Source: Cephalotrichum gorgonifer (lineage: Eukaryota; Ascomycota; Sordariomycetes; Microascales; Microascaceae). From it: a stretch of DNA of 64,000 bases. The DNA is taken from contig ONZQ02000017.1 in assembly GCA_900312665.1 (NCBI GenBank), positions 124,001 to 188,000 of the forward strand. Reading direction: 5' to 3'. This document shows, piece by piece, positions 23,901 through 36,285 of the stretch (its first letter is position 1; each line of letters starts with the position of its first letter). The notes below the pieces were generated by a model. It made no database searches and was not told where the DNA came from. It saw only the letters and a program-made list of their open reading frames with translations. The position numbers and the translations under genes were made by a program.

Positions 23901-24648
23901 CGCGATCGTGTAGGTCTTCCGCGGCGGGAGCCTGTTGTCCTTGAACACGCGCTTCCGATCGATGAAGAAATCCGCCGCGTTCTGAGTCGAAGTCGCCTCG
24001 CCCCTGGACTGGATTGGCGTAAGGGAACTAGAGCGCCCCATCTCGGCCTGGGCAACATCCACCGCCCTAGCAACCGAACCATGCAACGCGCCCTCGTCAG
24101 AGCTTAGGCCGGCATTGATGTCCGTCCTAAGCGCCCGCTCGATCCCATCTATCCCTCCAAGAGCCGCATACGCCGCGAGCGACTTCGGGTTCTGCATTTT
24201 GTTAAGCTCGCCAGGTGTAACTCCGAATGGGTTCTTGTCGACCACGAAGTCCTTCTCCTGCCCCTTATCGGGACGGAGAGCTTCCTCCGGAGACATGTCG
24301 CCGAATAGAGATTGGTGCTTTTGCCGAGGCTTCTCGAAGTCGCCTCCCGCCTGGTGGAGGGTCGTGGTGGTGGATATGAAGGTCGTGTCGGTATTGGCCC
24401 GGCTGCGCCCGAACGTGAAGGAGCGCTTCTCGATATCTCCGCCACTAGCAGCGTCCGGCGCTGATGACCCGGCAGTCGAAGTCCGGCTGGAGCTGTCCAT
24501 GGGCATTCCGGGGGGGCTCTGGGAAATCCCGAGTGGTGTCAGCTGTGAAGCCGAGGGGGGGACTGGGCTGTTGATTATGGATAGGGTGTTCCGAGGGTAG
24601 CGTTGATCGCGGCGGTCAGATCGACGATCCCCGTTGCTCACTTACCAT
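20934..24648 (-). CDS. P-type calcium-transporting ATPase, PMC1/PMCA type
   Basis: Calcium pump of the vacuolar or plasma membrane, PMCA-like, about 1164 aa. Exons are 24648-24646 (a start-only microexon), 24542-23682, 23626-23196 and 23133-20934. Motifs are the GDxxxxxPGDxIPADG block (GDVLYIEPGDAIPADG), TGES, the ion-site PEGLPLAVTLALAF, the phosphorylation site SDKTGTLTQNK, KGASE, and the hinge TGDGTNDGPAL, then the C-terminal membrane helices. The cytosolic tail ends in a basic stretch. The main ORF extends upstream without an ATG before residue GMPM (24506), so the start is uncertain: either ATG|GTAAGT with splicing to CACAG|CTGACACC as used here, or ATG 24506. It is convergent with the esterase and is not part of the catabolic cluster. 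Confidence 0.93.
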
Positions 24649-27600
24649 TGTGGGTAAAGGAGGATGGAGGTAGAGGTAGAGTCAAACCTGTTGACTGGTT
24701 TGCAAGGGATATCGGGGAGGGTGCGGGAGTGGTGATCGCGGTTCAGCCTCAAGCTGAACTCGGTTCCCTTTTGACTCGGTGATGGAATGGGAAAGCAATG
24801 TGGCTCCTCGACGGTGAGGTGAGGTGAATAAAAGATTGAAGGGCATTTGATGCGAACATCGTGAACATCTTATACTCCGTCCGCACCGCACCTCCGATCA
24901 CATTGTCGCCTCTGGATGGATACCATCGCATCACCGTTTGTTCCCCTTGCGGCGATGGTGGAACAACCAGGGGGGCGCAGTAAATACGCCTGACCCCATG
25001 GATCGCCCTCCTCGAAGGGTGCATCTCTTGCGCAAAACCGTGCTTCTTTCGCCATCCGGAGCCCGTATCTGAGAAACATCTAGGAGGTCGTAGTCTACAA
25101 CCCGCCCCGATGTAGTAGCCGGAGGTGGCAGTGCAAAGCCATCCCGTTGCAAAAACTGTCTATCAGGTTTCGGGATGTCCTCCACAACCTCATAAACCCC
25201 CCGTTTGCTTGGCGCCAAGCTGACTTTTGTAGCCCGCAATGACCTCATGATGGTATCCACCAGCACACACCACATGCGCCAAGGTCGCCCGGGGACTGGT
25301 GCTAGCGCCGGCATGGTGGTATCGCGGGGCATTAAACATACCACCCCCTGATTAGACTTTGAGTGATGGGCGTATAAGCGGGGTGGAGGGGAGGAGGCGC
25401 AGTCGTCCCGGGGTCCGCTTTTGGCGACTCCACGGAGGCTATTCTTGCCCGCCCCGGGATCAAAACATCGGGCCAAGGAGCGGAGAGAAAAAATTTCTCC
25501 GGGAGGCTTAACTCTGCCTTGACGCCTCGCCAGATGGGTTTAGTACAAGAATATTCTTGGCATGGACAACGTCGCATTCGAATAATCTGGCGTTTCTATT
25601 GTTTTAGTGCTTCCTGACGCCCGTGCTGTATGTGGGCTATTTTTGAGCGGGCTATATGTAGTTAGTTCCCTTGAAGCTTCCATCCAACTCGTCCCGCACG
25701 CGGGAATTACGACATGCCATGCACTAATAACCAATATCTCGCCGGAACCTGATCTATCCGGCTAGATAGTATAATATAAACATATGCAACTCAAATATGC
25801 CTTACCTCTTGGCGTTGAAGTGAATACTTCCTTCCCATTCATACGACAAGGAAGTTTTACACGATTAATCCGGTGTTGAGATGGTCCGGTTCACCGCGAC
25901 GAAAATCAAGATCTTCTTACATCGCAGCTCCTAGTTCGGCCGAAATCATAGTCGGCTATACCTTACCCATAACCGATACTCAGTTGCAGGTAGCAGGTTT
26001 AACCACGGAGCGGAAACACTGATTCACCGGACGGACCAAGTCCCGCTCAAGGGCCAGCACCTGTCTCACATTGTTGCCCGACTTTGGTGGAGCCCGCCCC
26101 ACTATTTCGATGCATCGCCGCCAAGCGGGCGTCGTCCTGAGAAACATAAAACCTGGGTCTGCCCGCGATTGGTCAATTCACCCCTGGCCGGAACCCTTGA
26201 CAGCACCTTCCAGATCGATCCCGCAATTGACGGTCCGGGTGTCACAACAAGGTTAGATTGATAACCCTAACCCTCCTGAGATCTGGCCTATGACATCAAC
26301 ATCGGTTTCAAAGAGGCATTCAACTTTCCGGTCTGGGTAAATAAAACCTCTATTAATATCAAGGGGGATGTTATAACGGGCGATCAGTAGGCATAGGACC
26401 GCATGGATCCTACTGGTCGATCAGTGATGCCCCTTCCGAAATGGCAAGTTTTAACGCCGATAAGCTCGGTTTCGTCTCTAGTTACTCACTAACCTTCCAT
26501 GTATGGGTCAGATGGCGATGGGTCCGGGTGTTATCACCGCCAAGACAGACCATCGAGAATTATTTCATCTCCGACCGACAGTTGAACCCTCTGTAGTACA
26601 GGGTAGGCATGCAGAATAGGTCCGATGAAGTATTGAGGGCAAGAGACGGAATCGAGTATATCACCCTGGGATGCGAAACAACAGCTCACACGCCGTCATC
26701 AAAAACCTTGCACCGGCGTGCTGCTCTGACCCCAGAACAAAAGTCGCGAAACACCCCAAACATTGTTTCGAGTTTCGAATTTTAGCCTTCGTGGTATTCG
26801 TTTTTGGCAGTCCTATATTTAGCCATGGCACTACAATGTATTCGAACTAAACCTTGTTCCGAGCACGATTACCACCCTGGCTCGGGCGGGGCTCATTGTG
26901 AAGTTCTCACGACTTCGGATGGGATGTGGAGATAGCTGACTGTGGAATCTATGAACTACGCAGTATCGGGGAACACTCCTAGGTGTTCCAGCTAAGATAG
27001 AGCCCGAGCCCGGCCCCCCATTGATCTTGATGTCCAATGATCTGCACGCAGTCTTCCATGACATCCAGGATCACCGGGAGTCTAGACCATCCAGTTCAGT
27101 TACGACAAGCAGGTTCGACAACTTATGCCTTCGCATACACTTGCTCCAGTCAGTGAGTACGACACAGACAAAAACAGGGAAACTCAGAAGATCGGGCCCA
27201 TCACAGATCTTCAGTGTAACCAGCACCCGATTATCACTCCTACCGACGCCAACAAGTACACCTACCCTCCTCCGTAGACCGCTACCCCCGTAATCTATTC
27301 ACCCGACTTCGTGTAAAATCTTCGCAATCACTCCACGAAACAGCCCAGTATTCCGTACTTGGAATAAGGAATGTGGTCGTATTGAAAGGTTAGACTCCCA
27401 GAACTTTTGCTCTCAAAGCGTGTGCCGTCACAATCTGGGGGCGCAAAATGGTCTTGGCGGTATCCATGCACTCATAGTGACTACTGGTTGGGCAACAACC
27501 TGCAACAAATGCAGCCCCTGAACGCCCTGTACGCAAGTATCTTCACCACCCCTGCCTCCCCGCACTATGTGGAACGTACCTACTACAAGATACGAGGACA

Positions 27601-27872
27601 GGCCAAAACCTTAATGGGAAGGCTCTTAACCCCAGAGATAGCATCTAACGGCTTTCCTTCAACAATTCTCATTCTTGTTTCCGTGTGTATTTCTTTTCCT
27701 ATTTCCTAGTTTCTTTCATAATTCATCTGTTGTGGAGCAAGGCTCTACTTTTCTTTCGTCTCATAGTTTTGCTTGAGGTCCGCTGGCCGTGATCTGCGTG
27801 CTTATTCTCCTTTCACTTCACTACTCACCACCCTGATCATATCCTACAATACGCTCTCGAGTCAGTTGGACA
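24649..27872. other. Gene-poor intergenic region (3.2 kb)
   Basis: Shared upstream region of the calcium ATPase and the membrane protein gene. It contains a CDRE-like octamer (25394-25401), a 14-bp palindrome (25207-25220) and a short CCCTAACCC stretch near 26263. No supported gene, RNA or transposon. Confidence 0.4.
25394..25401 (+). promoter_or_regulatory. Possible calcineurin-response element (GAGGCGCA)
   Basis: Matches the yeast Crz1 element GNGGC(G/T)CA, about 750 bp upstream of the PMC1-type ATPase. In yeast, PMC1 is a Crz1 target. A single 8-bp match can arise by chance. Confidence 0.25.
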
Positions 27873-29214
27873 ATGTCCCCAGCCGGGCCACCACATCAGC
27901 GACAGAGCTCCACTTTGTTGATGCAGTTCTGGCGCCGCACCCCGCAAGAATCTGGGGACGAGGGCCCAGATCTCTCGGAAGAGGAGAACGAAGACCAGGA
28001 TGAGGAGGATGACGATGAATCGGGAGATGACTCGGACGATGACGATGATGACAAAGACGACGATGAAGAGCAAGAGCAAGATTCCGATGTGGCGGACACT
28101 ATCCCGCGAAGCACACCGCTTGAAGGGGGCCAGGCCCTGCTTCCAACCAGCATAAATCAGCCTCAGAGCACGGCTCTCGCGGCCTCCCCAACGGTACCAC
28201 AAGATGTTGTAAACGCGCCCGTGGCGACCGTGATAACCAGACCAGCGGGGGTTATTTTGAGCCAAACCACAACTCGGTCAATCAAGACGCTTACACCTCT
28301 CATACCGCGTCCAGTTACATCTTTGTCTTCCTCCAACACAACGACGACGTCACGACGCGGGCCCAACCCCACATCTTCCACCACAACCAACAGCACACTT
28401 CTCACTTCATCATCGTCAACTCCCCTAGCTTCATCGACATTGCTCGTGTCGACGACAACTTCTCTACCTTCCTCCACCACGTTAGCTTCATCGACTCTGC
28501 CTCTCTCAGCAGTTGTCCTCGTGCCTCTACCACCAAGCCTCACCAGCCTCTTCCCAAGCGCGACGGGAGGTGCGACCGAGCAGGCCGATACCCAAGATCC
28601 CTCGGCCGGAGCTATTGCAGGAGGACTTAACGGCGGTCAAGTCGCCGGCGCCACCGTTGGTGCAGCAGGTAACTAAACCCCCTATCATTCCCTTCCTCGT
28701 ACCATACCATCCCCAGTCCTTGGAAAACTCTAACCCCAAATTCGCAGCTAGTATCGCCCTCATCGCCACCGGAGTGTTCTTCTTCAAAAAGCGGCGCCGT
28801 CCATCCTCTCGCCCAAGCCTAGCGTCCACCGCTAGAGCGGACATCCAGGCCGTTCCACCACCAGTGGCGCAGACGAGGGGGGACGCAAGGGATACCCTGT
28901 CCCCGTCTGCCTACAGATTTGACTTCAATGCCCCACGTCTACCAAGGGACCAGTGGCCGACGAGCATGGAGATACTGGATTACAAGATCCGTACCGCATA
29001 CGTTGCGAACAGGCCTCTACAGCGACCTGAAGGGGCACAGGAGAATTACGAGGGACCTGAAGGAGGGCAAGAGTATAACGAGCAACCTCATGGGGGGCAA
29101 CAGTATTACGAGCGATCTGATGGGGGACAACAGTATTACGAGCGACCTGAAGGGGGACAGGAGTATTACGACACGACGATCTATATGGACAGGGGCTACG
29201 GGCGAAACGGGTAG
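27873..29214 (+). CDS. Ser/Thr-rich single-pass membrane protein (Mid2-like layout)
   Basis: Predicted 420-aa protein. Exon 1 is 27873-28668, the intron 28669-28747 (GTAACT, CGCAG) and exon 2 28748-29214. In order: a very acidic stretch (about residues 28-70, mostly D and E), a long Ser/Thr/Pro-rich segment (about 90-235) likely to be O-glycosylated, a Gly/Ala transmembrane helix formed across the splice (GAAASIALIATGVFFF) followed by KKRRR as stop-transfer, then a cytoplasmic tail with five 10-residue repeats. This is the layout of cell-wall stress sensors and related surface proteins. No signal peptide is visible at this start, so an upstream exon may be missing. Function unknown. Confidence 0.65.
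29023..29172 (+). repeat. Five 30-bp tandem repeats inside a coding exon
   Basis: Units of the form cgacctgaagggggacagga-gtattacgag encode PEGGQEYYER-like decapeptides at the C-terminus of the membrane protein. Copies differ at several bases. In-frame minisatellites in surface-protein tails often vary in copy number between strains. Confidence 0.85.
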
Positions 29215-32208
29215 CTGTGTAAGATATATGACAGAATGGAGGAATTGCAGTGTGTATGTCGTGTGTCGTGTAAGTGGTGTTGATATGATGCAGCAAACTA
29301 GGTTCTGGCGGGAGAGGGCCCCGTTTCTAGGGAGGTGTTTGTGGAAAGGGTAAAAGGGCAGGAGGATTTCGATACCAGAATGAAAACCAGTACAAAGACA
29401 AGGTGTTAACTACGACGGAGCCAAATCTTGAAGAATCTGCGAGGAGTTTAAATCCGGGCGGCCTTTTCCGAAGAAGAGCAAAGATGGGGTAGTGGGGGTT
29501 ATGGGCGACTACGATTGCTTATAATGAATCGCTTCGCCCGCTCTATCCCACCTGTAACCTGTAGGACAGGATGAATACATGTTACTTACAACCCCGTACC
29601 CTCATACACCCCTGTGACTGGAGAGTACTTGTTCCCCCATACCACCACCGGATTGGTCCTTGATTCATAGTCAAATGTTTGGTCCCGGAGAGCTTTCGAC
29701 TCTTGAGTGATTCTTTAGCCTAGGAAACCCGATCTGCCCCTGACTACCGATACGTTGCATTTGAACACCCAGGCAGAGGATTCATGTCCATTCTCCACGT
29801 CTTCATTTTATGAAGATTTTATCATCCACAAGCGAAGACTTATCAACATCAAGCGCAAAGTAGTTCGCGGTATCCTTTCTCGGCTACGATACACCGGTGC
29901 CGGCCCCCACTCCTGGGGAAACATGGTACAGGATAGGAATCTGAGGTTGCGCGTTCGATCGGGGCAATTCTTCGAATAGTATTTCAAGTTGAAATACTTA
30001 AAATAGCAGATTAATAGTAGTGTGAGCAGGGGTCAAGGTTCTAGCCAATTATTGATATCATGACTCTGATTGGGGCGGAGGGCAGTCCTCCCGTTCCCGA
30101 TATTCCGAGGGGCATCAGTTTTACCATCCTTGTCCTTGGGCCTTTCGGCGCCAAACGCCCGTTCCAGCCAGCTACAGCCAGCCATGGCACGGGCAACAAT
30201 GCCATGGGGAAAAAAAGAAAAAGTAGCCACGATTGGATGGGGGGCCTTTGTGGGAGGCGGGCCGGCGAAATCCTGCGTTAGATAACATGAAGATTGTGAT
30301 TTCTTCATGCGGCTCCGTGCTTATTAGTTAGCCGGGCTCCGAAAAGAGGGGAAGGAAGCGCGGGGGTGGCGCATCATTGACCACCGCTAGCGCTGACGGC
30401 TGAAATATCCCCCAAAAAGAGGAAATGAGAGAAAACTAGGGTGCGTGCGGACTACTCCATTCTCTACTAGTTTGCGAAGAGGGACAGGAAAGGACGCCCA
30501 GGGAAACTATAGACTCAATCAACCAAGGCCGGCTGTGACCTGTGTTACAACTAAGACTAATACCTGCCAAGCTCGTCAAGTTAGATGGTATCTAATTAGA
30601 GAATCAGACTATGGAGTATTGATCCACAGAACCGAATGCTCCCGAGAGGGGGCGAGATACACACCTGCCTGTACGTCCCACCCTACCTGTTGTGACTATG
30701 CCCCCTGTCTTTTCCTCTTATCCCCCGTAGCTTGCCTCTTTCCATTCCTTCCGCTATTTCTCTTCGTTCATTCCGCGGCCGCCGTCGACCCTTGGCCCGG
30801 GAGGGAAATATAGAACCCAACAATAAGAGCACGTGGTTACAGTGGGGGTGTCTAGCTCAGGAGAACGGGGGGCTTGGGCACCAGAGCCGAGATAGCCGTC
30901 ACCCACCGACCTCTGTTTTTTTTTTCTTTCGTCCATAAAGGGCATGGCTGGCTGCAGGTGGACCCCCCACCTGATAAGGTTGCATTAACCCCTCTCATGA
31001 GCTCAAGGTCTGATAACAGCTTATCTCGTTTCATTCTCCTTGCTTACTTTGTACCTCAAAAGCTATAGGACAATACTGCATTGGCAGTGCACTCTAGTTC
31101 CAGTGGCTACACCTGCCCACGTCGGTTTCCTTATCCCACAGGTCAACACCACATAGTGGCCACATGCGACCGCGTGAAGATTCGAATACCCAAGTTACAC
31201 CTACTGCGGGGTTGGGAAGCCGGCATGCGGGATAATTCATCCTGGACAGACCCCCACGAATTCGCCAGGCAGCATTGAACGGTCTAGGTTATCGATCCAT
31301 CAACGGCGTACAGTGATGACCCGTCCCGGCCCGAGCACGGCACCTTAGTGGTACAGGGGTTATTGCATGGGGGCTTTTCCCCCTAAGTATAGCCATTCAG
31401 AGGCACACCGAGTGCCAGTGAATTATTGTGTATAGCCAAGCGTAAAGGGAACATGCCGCGTTCTATTTAATACTCCATGGATTATGATAGACTTATTGAG
31501 TGAGGTCTGAGAGATGGACTAGGAGACTATAAGGCAGATGTAGTGATTGAAGCTAGAGCATATTATCAACGTAGCGTTGTCCATGGCCTTGAAGCAAAGT
31601 ATGCGAGAGAATGAAACGAGATAATCTACTATCAGACGTTGAAGTTATGAGAGGTGTTAATTATCCCACATTTCCGTTCCCTTATCCTGCAGGTTGATGC
31701 CGGTATCACGGCTGGGCTGGGGCCTGGTGGTGTTGACCTGCAGCATACGGATGCGGGAGGATCCATCCCATTAACGCCCCCAGACACACCTTCATCCGAC
31801 CACCGCTCCTAATTCAACGAAGACCTCGGAGCACAGTTGTTCGTCCCCCCTCCGAGTCAGCCTTTGACCAGGGGACTATCATCTAATGTGATGCACGCTG
31901 CATGGAGTGTCATTCGGGACGAAGATAATTCGTCCGCAGGGTCAATGATAGAAACTTTTTGCGAGTTTGGGACGGGGTCAGTTGAGCTTGCATGCATCAC
32001 CGAAATCAATATTCGAATCCTTCAGTTACGAGTCTAAGAGAAGCGTTGTCAGAGGATAGAACATCGTGACGGCGAGCTTTTGGTAATCTGTTGGCGTTGC
32101 GTCGCTTACAAGTATATATAAAGATGAGCCCGCACAGCCTGGGAATGGACTATCATCTCACTTGCAGTCAAGGAGACGATACGAGCAAAACACCAGTCAG
32201 TCCTGATT
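29215..32208. other. Gene-poor intergenic region (3.0 kb)
   Basis: Many stops in all frames and no gene, RNA or repeat recognised. The last 100 bases are the promoter and leader of the secreted protein gene, with TATATATAA at 32112-32120. Confidence 0.4.
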
Positions 32209-33186
32209 ATGAAGTTTATTACCCTTATTCTCGGCTTTATGCCGTTCTTCATGGCGATGGCACGTAGCTCCGCTCTCCTCTCGCGTGGTCTTCATTGGAA
32301 CTGACGTCTTATTCTTTTCGTCTTCACAGGTCCAGGCGGGCCCAACTACGGGCGGCTATCCAGCAGGGTTGGATCTAAGCGCCGATGCCATTCCCAAAAT
32401 GCGCTTCAAGGGCCCGGTTAAGCCGGGCGGGGAATTCGTCGAGCTTGAAGGCACAGCCCAGGTATGTGATGTTGACATTTACGGGGATTATTACTATATC
32501 GCCATGACCTCTAACATTCATGCAGGAAGTTCAAGCGAAGCTTCTTGAGCTCAATCCCTCCTATGCAAAGGAGAATTTCACCGAGTTCCACAAGGAGAGG
32601 GAGGCCGTTCGCGTGAGGAAGGAGGAAAGTGACCGTAGGGCACGCGAGAAACATGGTTCGCTCGAGAAGAGAGACTGGGTATGTTATAATCGCTACTATT
32701 TCTATTCAATTTCGCGTTCCCTCCACACCCCCCAAGCTCAGATGACCAAATATTAATCCAAGTAAGAGTAGATGAACTGCGAAAACGCACCGGGTAACGA
32801 GGCATGGATTTGGGCATACGTCGGCGATGGGTTGACCGAGGGTATCAACTACCTGAACGGTCTCAATGGATACTGCTGGGCCCCACGAGGGTGGGGTGGA
32901 TGCAGTAGAGTGTCCTGCTCGTGGAGTTTGGGCATAACACTTTGCAACGACGTAAGTTACTCTCTGGATCACGCTTCCATTACGTTGAAATTGACAACCG
33001 GGTTCTCGAACATAGAATGACTTTGAAGTTTGGGTGTGGTGCGGCAACTTGGCGGGAGATGCCTGGGATATTTGGTTGGATTGCGGAAGAATCAGTGATG
33101 ACGGGTGGACCTCGTGGCTCAAGGGCCAACTCTTCAGAAGCTATTCCTTCGGCTGGAATACCATCGTCAACCAGCAAAACTGCTGA
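32209..33186 (+). CDS. Secreted 8-cysteine protein with pro-region and KR processing site
   Basis: Small secreted protein of about 228 aa, unrecognised at family level. It starts with a signal peptide (MKFITLILGFMPFFMAM). Exons are 32209-32259, 32330-32461, 32526-32678, 32772-32951 and 33016-33186; the last four are firm and in phase. A charged pro-region (ELNPSYAKENFTEFHKE ...) ends in GSLEKR|DW, a Kex2-type dibasic site. The mature part, rich in Trp and Gly, carries eight cysteines, including GGCSRVSCSW and LCNDNDFEVWVWCGN. The first intron is problematic: only a GC donor (ATG|GCACGT) keeps phase with the CACAG acceptor, or a later acceptor (CAGCAG|GGTTGG) could pair with CAC|GTAGCT. Candidate effector or antimicrobial protein; role unknown. 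Confidence 0.65.
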
Positions 33187-34002
33187 AGTATTACCGGTGT
33201 ACTCAAAGCGGTTGGGGTTGGGTACCCGAAAGAAAGGAATAGGAGTCGGAGATTTCGAGTGGATGCCGACGGACTTATGGGGTGCATGCTTCACGAAATA
33301 TTACTTGTGAAATATTCGTCAGTCAAACAGGTGGGGTATTAACTGATTGATTACCCACACCGGTTCAACCATCGTGACCAGGCCTTAAGGTAGCGGCACA
33401 ACCTAACGCTAGGAGCCGGGGACGGGAGCACCGGAACGTGGGGCACGCTCCTCTGGCCTCGCGCTATCGTATAGTATGCATGGCCCGTGGAGCACTAAGC
33501 ATGGTTCCCCAAAGTCCCCAGTTACGAGTACGACTATACTTCACACCCTTTTGCTTGTACCTTTGCAACAAGGCACTGCTAGCGTACGGCATTGACGATA
33601 TTTGCTTACCGCGGGTTCTACGCCGCCTTTGGGACCACTAGGGATGAGTTTGCTCTTAATTTTCGCCGATATGACATGACTCAGGGAACTAGTTAACATC
33701 ACGTATGCAGTTAGTTGAAAGAACCCGTCTAGGATGAGCTAGATAAACAAGAATATAGCCGACTGTAGGAGGTGGATTCAAACGAGGACAAGCAGGTTAC
33801 GTCGCCTAGGATGCTACCTACGGAAGAACCAAAGGAATAGTAGCGTCACCGCAATAACGAGTGGCCTAGTGAATAATGTGGTTGTGCTCAACACAAGAGT
33901 ATCCATTATATATCTGTACCGGATGGTACTCTGCTCTAAACAGGTCTAGTATGACCGAACGCCCAGCATCCCCATAATTCCAACTCCAAATCATAAAATC
34001 AT
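33187..34002. other. Convergent intergenic region
   Basis: About 0.8 kb of 3' flanks; nothing recognised. Confidence 0.4.
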
Positions 34003-34803
34003 CTACCTCACGCAGTATCCGCCATCCACAATTATATCCGTGCCGGTAGTGTAAGTGCTAGCGTCGCTAGCTAGGTAGGCGTAGATACCCTTTAGCTCCT
34101 TCGGAAGCCCCTCCCTCCCGACGGGGATCATGCCGTTCCAGAGCTTCTTCGTCTCAGGCCCAACAAAGTCCGACAGCCCGGTGTTGATGTAACCGGGGGA
34201 GACGGAGTTGACGCGGGCGAAGTCCCGCCACTCGTTGGCGAGCGACTTCGCGAAGTGGATGCAGCCGGCCTTGGCCACGTTGTAGCTGGTCTGCTCCTGG
34301 GGGAAGTTGGCGATGTGGCCCGACATGGAGGAGGTGACGACGAAGGATCCGGATCCCCTCTCCCTGAAGTGGGGGCCGACCGCCTTCGCGCAGTGGAACA
34401 CGCCCGTGAGGTCGGTCTGGATCACGTCGTTCCAGTCCTCGACCGAGCCCTCCAGGATGCCGGCGCCGGCGGTCCGGCCGGAGTTGGCGATGAGTGTGTC
34501 GATGCGGCCAAAGTCCGCGAGGACGTCGGCGACGAGCTTCTGCACGGAGTCCCAGCTGCGGACGTCGCACTCGTACGCCTTGGCCTTGACGCCGTACTCC
34601 TCCGCGATCTCCTTCGCGTTCTGGATGCAGCCCTCGGCCCGCGTGAACCATGTGATGGCGATGTCGGCGCCGAGCTCCGCGCAGCCCCGGGCCGCCTCAA
34701 GGCCAATGCCCCTTGGCCCCGAAGCGCCTGTGATAACGACAGTCTTCCCCTTGAGGGAGAACATGTCGGCCAGCTTCTCGGACTTGGTGGGAGCGACGAC
34801 CAT
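34003..34803 (-). CDS. SDR, NADP-dependent mannitol dehydrogenase / sorbose reductase type
   Basis: Cytosolic polyol oxidoreductase, 266 aa, intronless, the usual length of fungal mannitol 2-dehydrogenases. Motifs are MFSLKGKTVVITGASGPRGI (cofactor loop TGASGPRGIG), NSG, a catalytic serine in VTSSMSGH, YNVAK as the YxxxK pair, SPGYINTGLSDF and the terminal TGTDIIVDGGYCVR. Relatives interconvert fructose and mannitol or reduce sorbose and xylulose; the exact substrate is not readable. The coding region is markedly GC-rich compared with its flanks. No neighbours suggest a pathway. Confidence 0.9.
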   Translation of the reverse strand: MVVAPTKSEKLADMFSLKGKTVVITGASGPRGIGLEAARGCAELGADIAITWFTRAEGCIQNAKEIAEEYGVKAKAYECDVRSWDSVQKLVADVLADFGRIDTLIANSGRTAGAGILEGSVEDWNDVIQTDLTGVFHCAKAVGPHFRERGSGSFVVTSSMSGHIANFPQEQTSYNVAKAGCIHFAKSLANEWRDFARVNSVSPGYINTGLSDFVGPETKKLWNGMIPVGREGLPKELKGIYAYLASDASTYTTGTDIIVDGGYCVR

Positions 34804-36285
34804 GATTGCGGTTGGCTGCGGGGAGATTGTGGTTGGTAGGGAGGGGAGGAGAGTGGAGGTAGGTGTGAGTTGAGGTGGATGAAGAAGTGAGGAAGGATAA
34901 AGATCAAGTGCTAGCGGGATTTAAGCAGTTTATAAGAATCCCGACTACTACGGGGTCTCCGTCGTTCCAAACCGAGCTAGCTTCAGTAGTTTTCTCCTGT
35001 GCGCCTGGCTCCACCCATGGGAAATACGTTAGCCCCAACCCTAAGACTCACGAAGTTAAGCGGTGTGGACTAGCCCCGATGTTCGTGGCAATGGAGAGAA
35101 GCTTGTAGGGGATGGATTGCTACTAAATGGGACGATACGAGGAGGAATGCGGCCAGATTGAGCAGGAAGTAGGCCATGTGCCGGAGCAGATTAGGCTAAC
35201 TAACCAGATTTAGCAGCATCGTGACAATTTCGAGCCCACGATGATACTCTCCCCGTGCACTATCAAATCTGTGGACCCCCCACGAGCTAGGAACCCCTTG
35301 TCTCCTTCCCCCGACTAGTCGAATTTTCATGGCCGCGTGGTATCGCGTGGAGCCTAAGAAATTCCCGCGTGATGGCGTCAGCATTTTTCCAGCCTAGGGA
35401 CCTGAGACCGCCTTCCGGTGAACTTTCGGACTCGCCCGGCATTTCGAGCCCCGCCTCAGGTTAAGAGTAGGATCGGGTTCCCCTGACTATCGTGTTGGGG
35501 GAGGGTCCCCCGCTCCACATTTCCATACCCACCGGCCGGTAGCGCGCCCCTACATTAGTACCGGCACAACAAAATGGGCCACCTGGCCAAAATAGCTCAG
35601 GGGGTGGCGAAGACAGAAATTCGTTGAAAACCTAGCCCCTGAGAATCCAAACTTTGAGGGAGACCAGCTTCAATGATCAGGTGGTAGGTGGTTGTAATTG
35701 CGTACGCACCCTGGTACTATCGGCGGGATATATATCCGAGGTTATCTGGAGAGGCGAGAGCCCCGCACCTGAGCCCCTCACGAAAGACTGTTGGGAGACT
35801 TGTCGGGCGAGAACTCCCAGCCCTAAGGCAGCCGGGTCGAGCCGGTTGAAGGCACCGCCCGGTACCCCGGGTTGGGACAACGCGATGCCTCGGGAGGGAA
35901 CAAGCGATACGACGACTAAAGGGCAAAGGAGGAATGGAACGGCCAATTTGCCCCGCGGCAGGTTCGACTTTTTTTTCGGTCCGGGTTAGCGTCCGCCGGG
36001 GCGAAAGTGAGACCCACATGGTAGGAGGAGCACGTGGTTGGACGGCTGGGTCTTGCCTTTGAGTACTCGTGTGGCTCCATATGGCAATCTGGATGACTCA
36101 TCATTCTTATATACGGATATGCTGTCCTTAATGCATAAATATATTGAAGGACGATACCATCTCTATATGAATAGAGGGTATATCCATCAAAACGGCATAC
36201 CCCTGGCTTGGCGGAGGCTGGGGCTACGTGGAGACATCAATGCAGCAATCACCCAGCACCAGTCCATACCAAAAGGTCATTCTTG
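34804..36285. other. Intergenic region upstream of the mannitol-dehydrogenase-type gene
   Basis: About 1.5 kb including the SDR promoter (CT-rich leader at 34810-34900). No gene recognised. Confidence 0.4.

Noticed and set aside
25207..25220. 14-bp palindrome GCTTGGCGCCAAGC upstream of the calcium ATPase
   Set aside because: Single occurrence with no partner site; kept only as a note.
26260..26276. Telomere-like CCCTAACCC stretch
   Set aside because: Barely two units, internal, and flanked by ordinary sequence.
30720..30950. Small plus- and minus-strand frames around 30.8 kb as genes
   Set aside because: No family resemblance, no consistent splice signals, and low-complexity runs such as poly-T at 30917.
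34255..34873. Open frames opposite the mannitol-dehydrogenase-type SDR
   Set aside because: They are shadows of the GC-rich SDR coding sequence with no recognisable domain.
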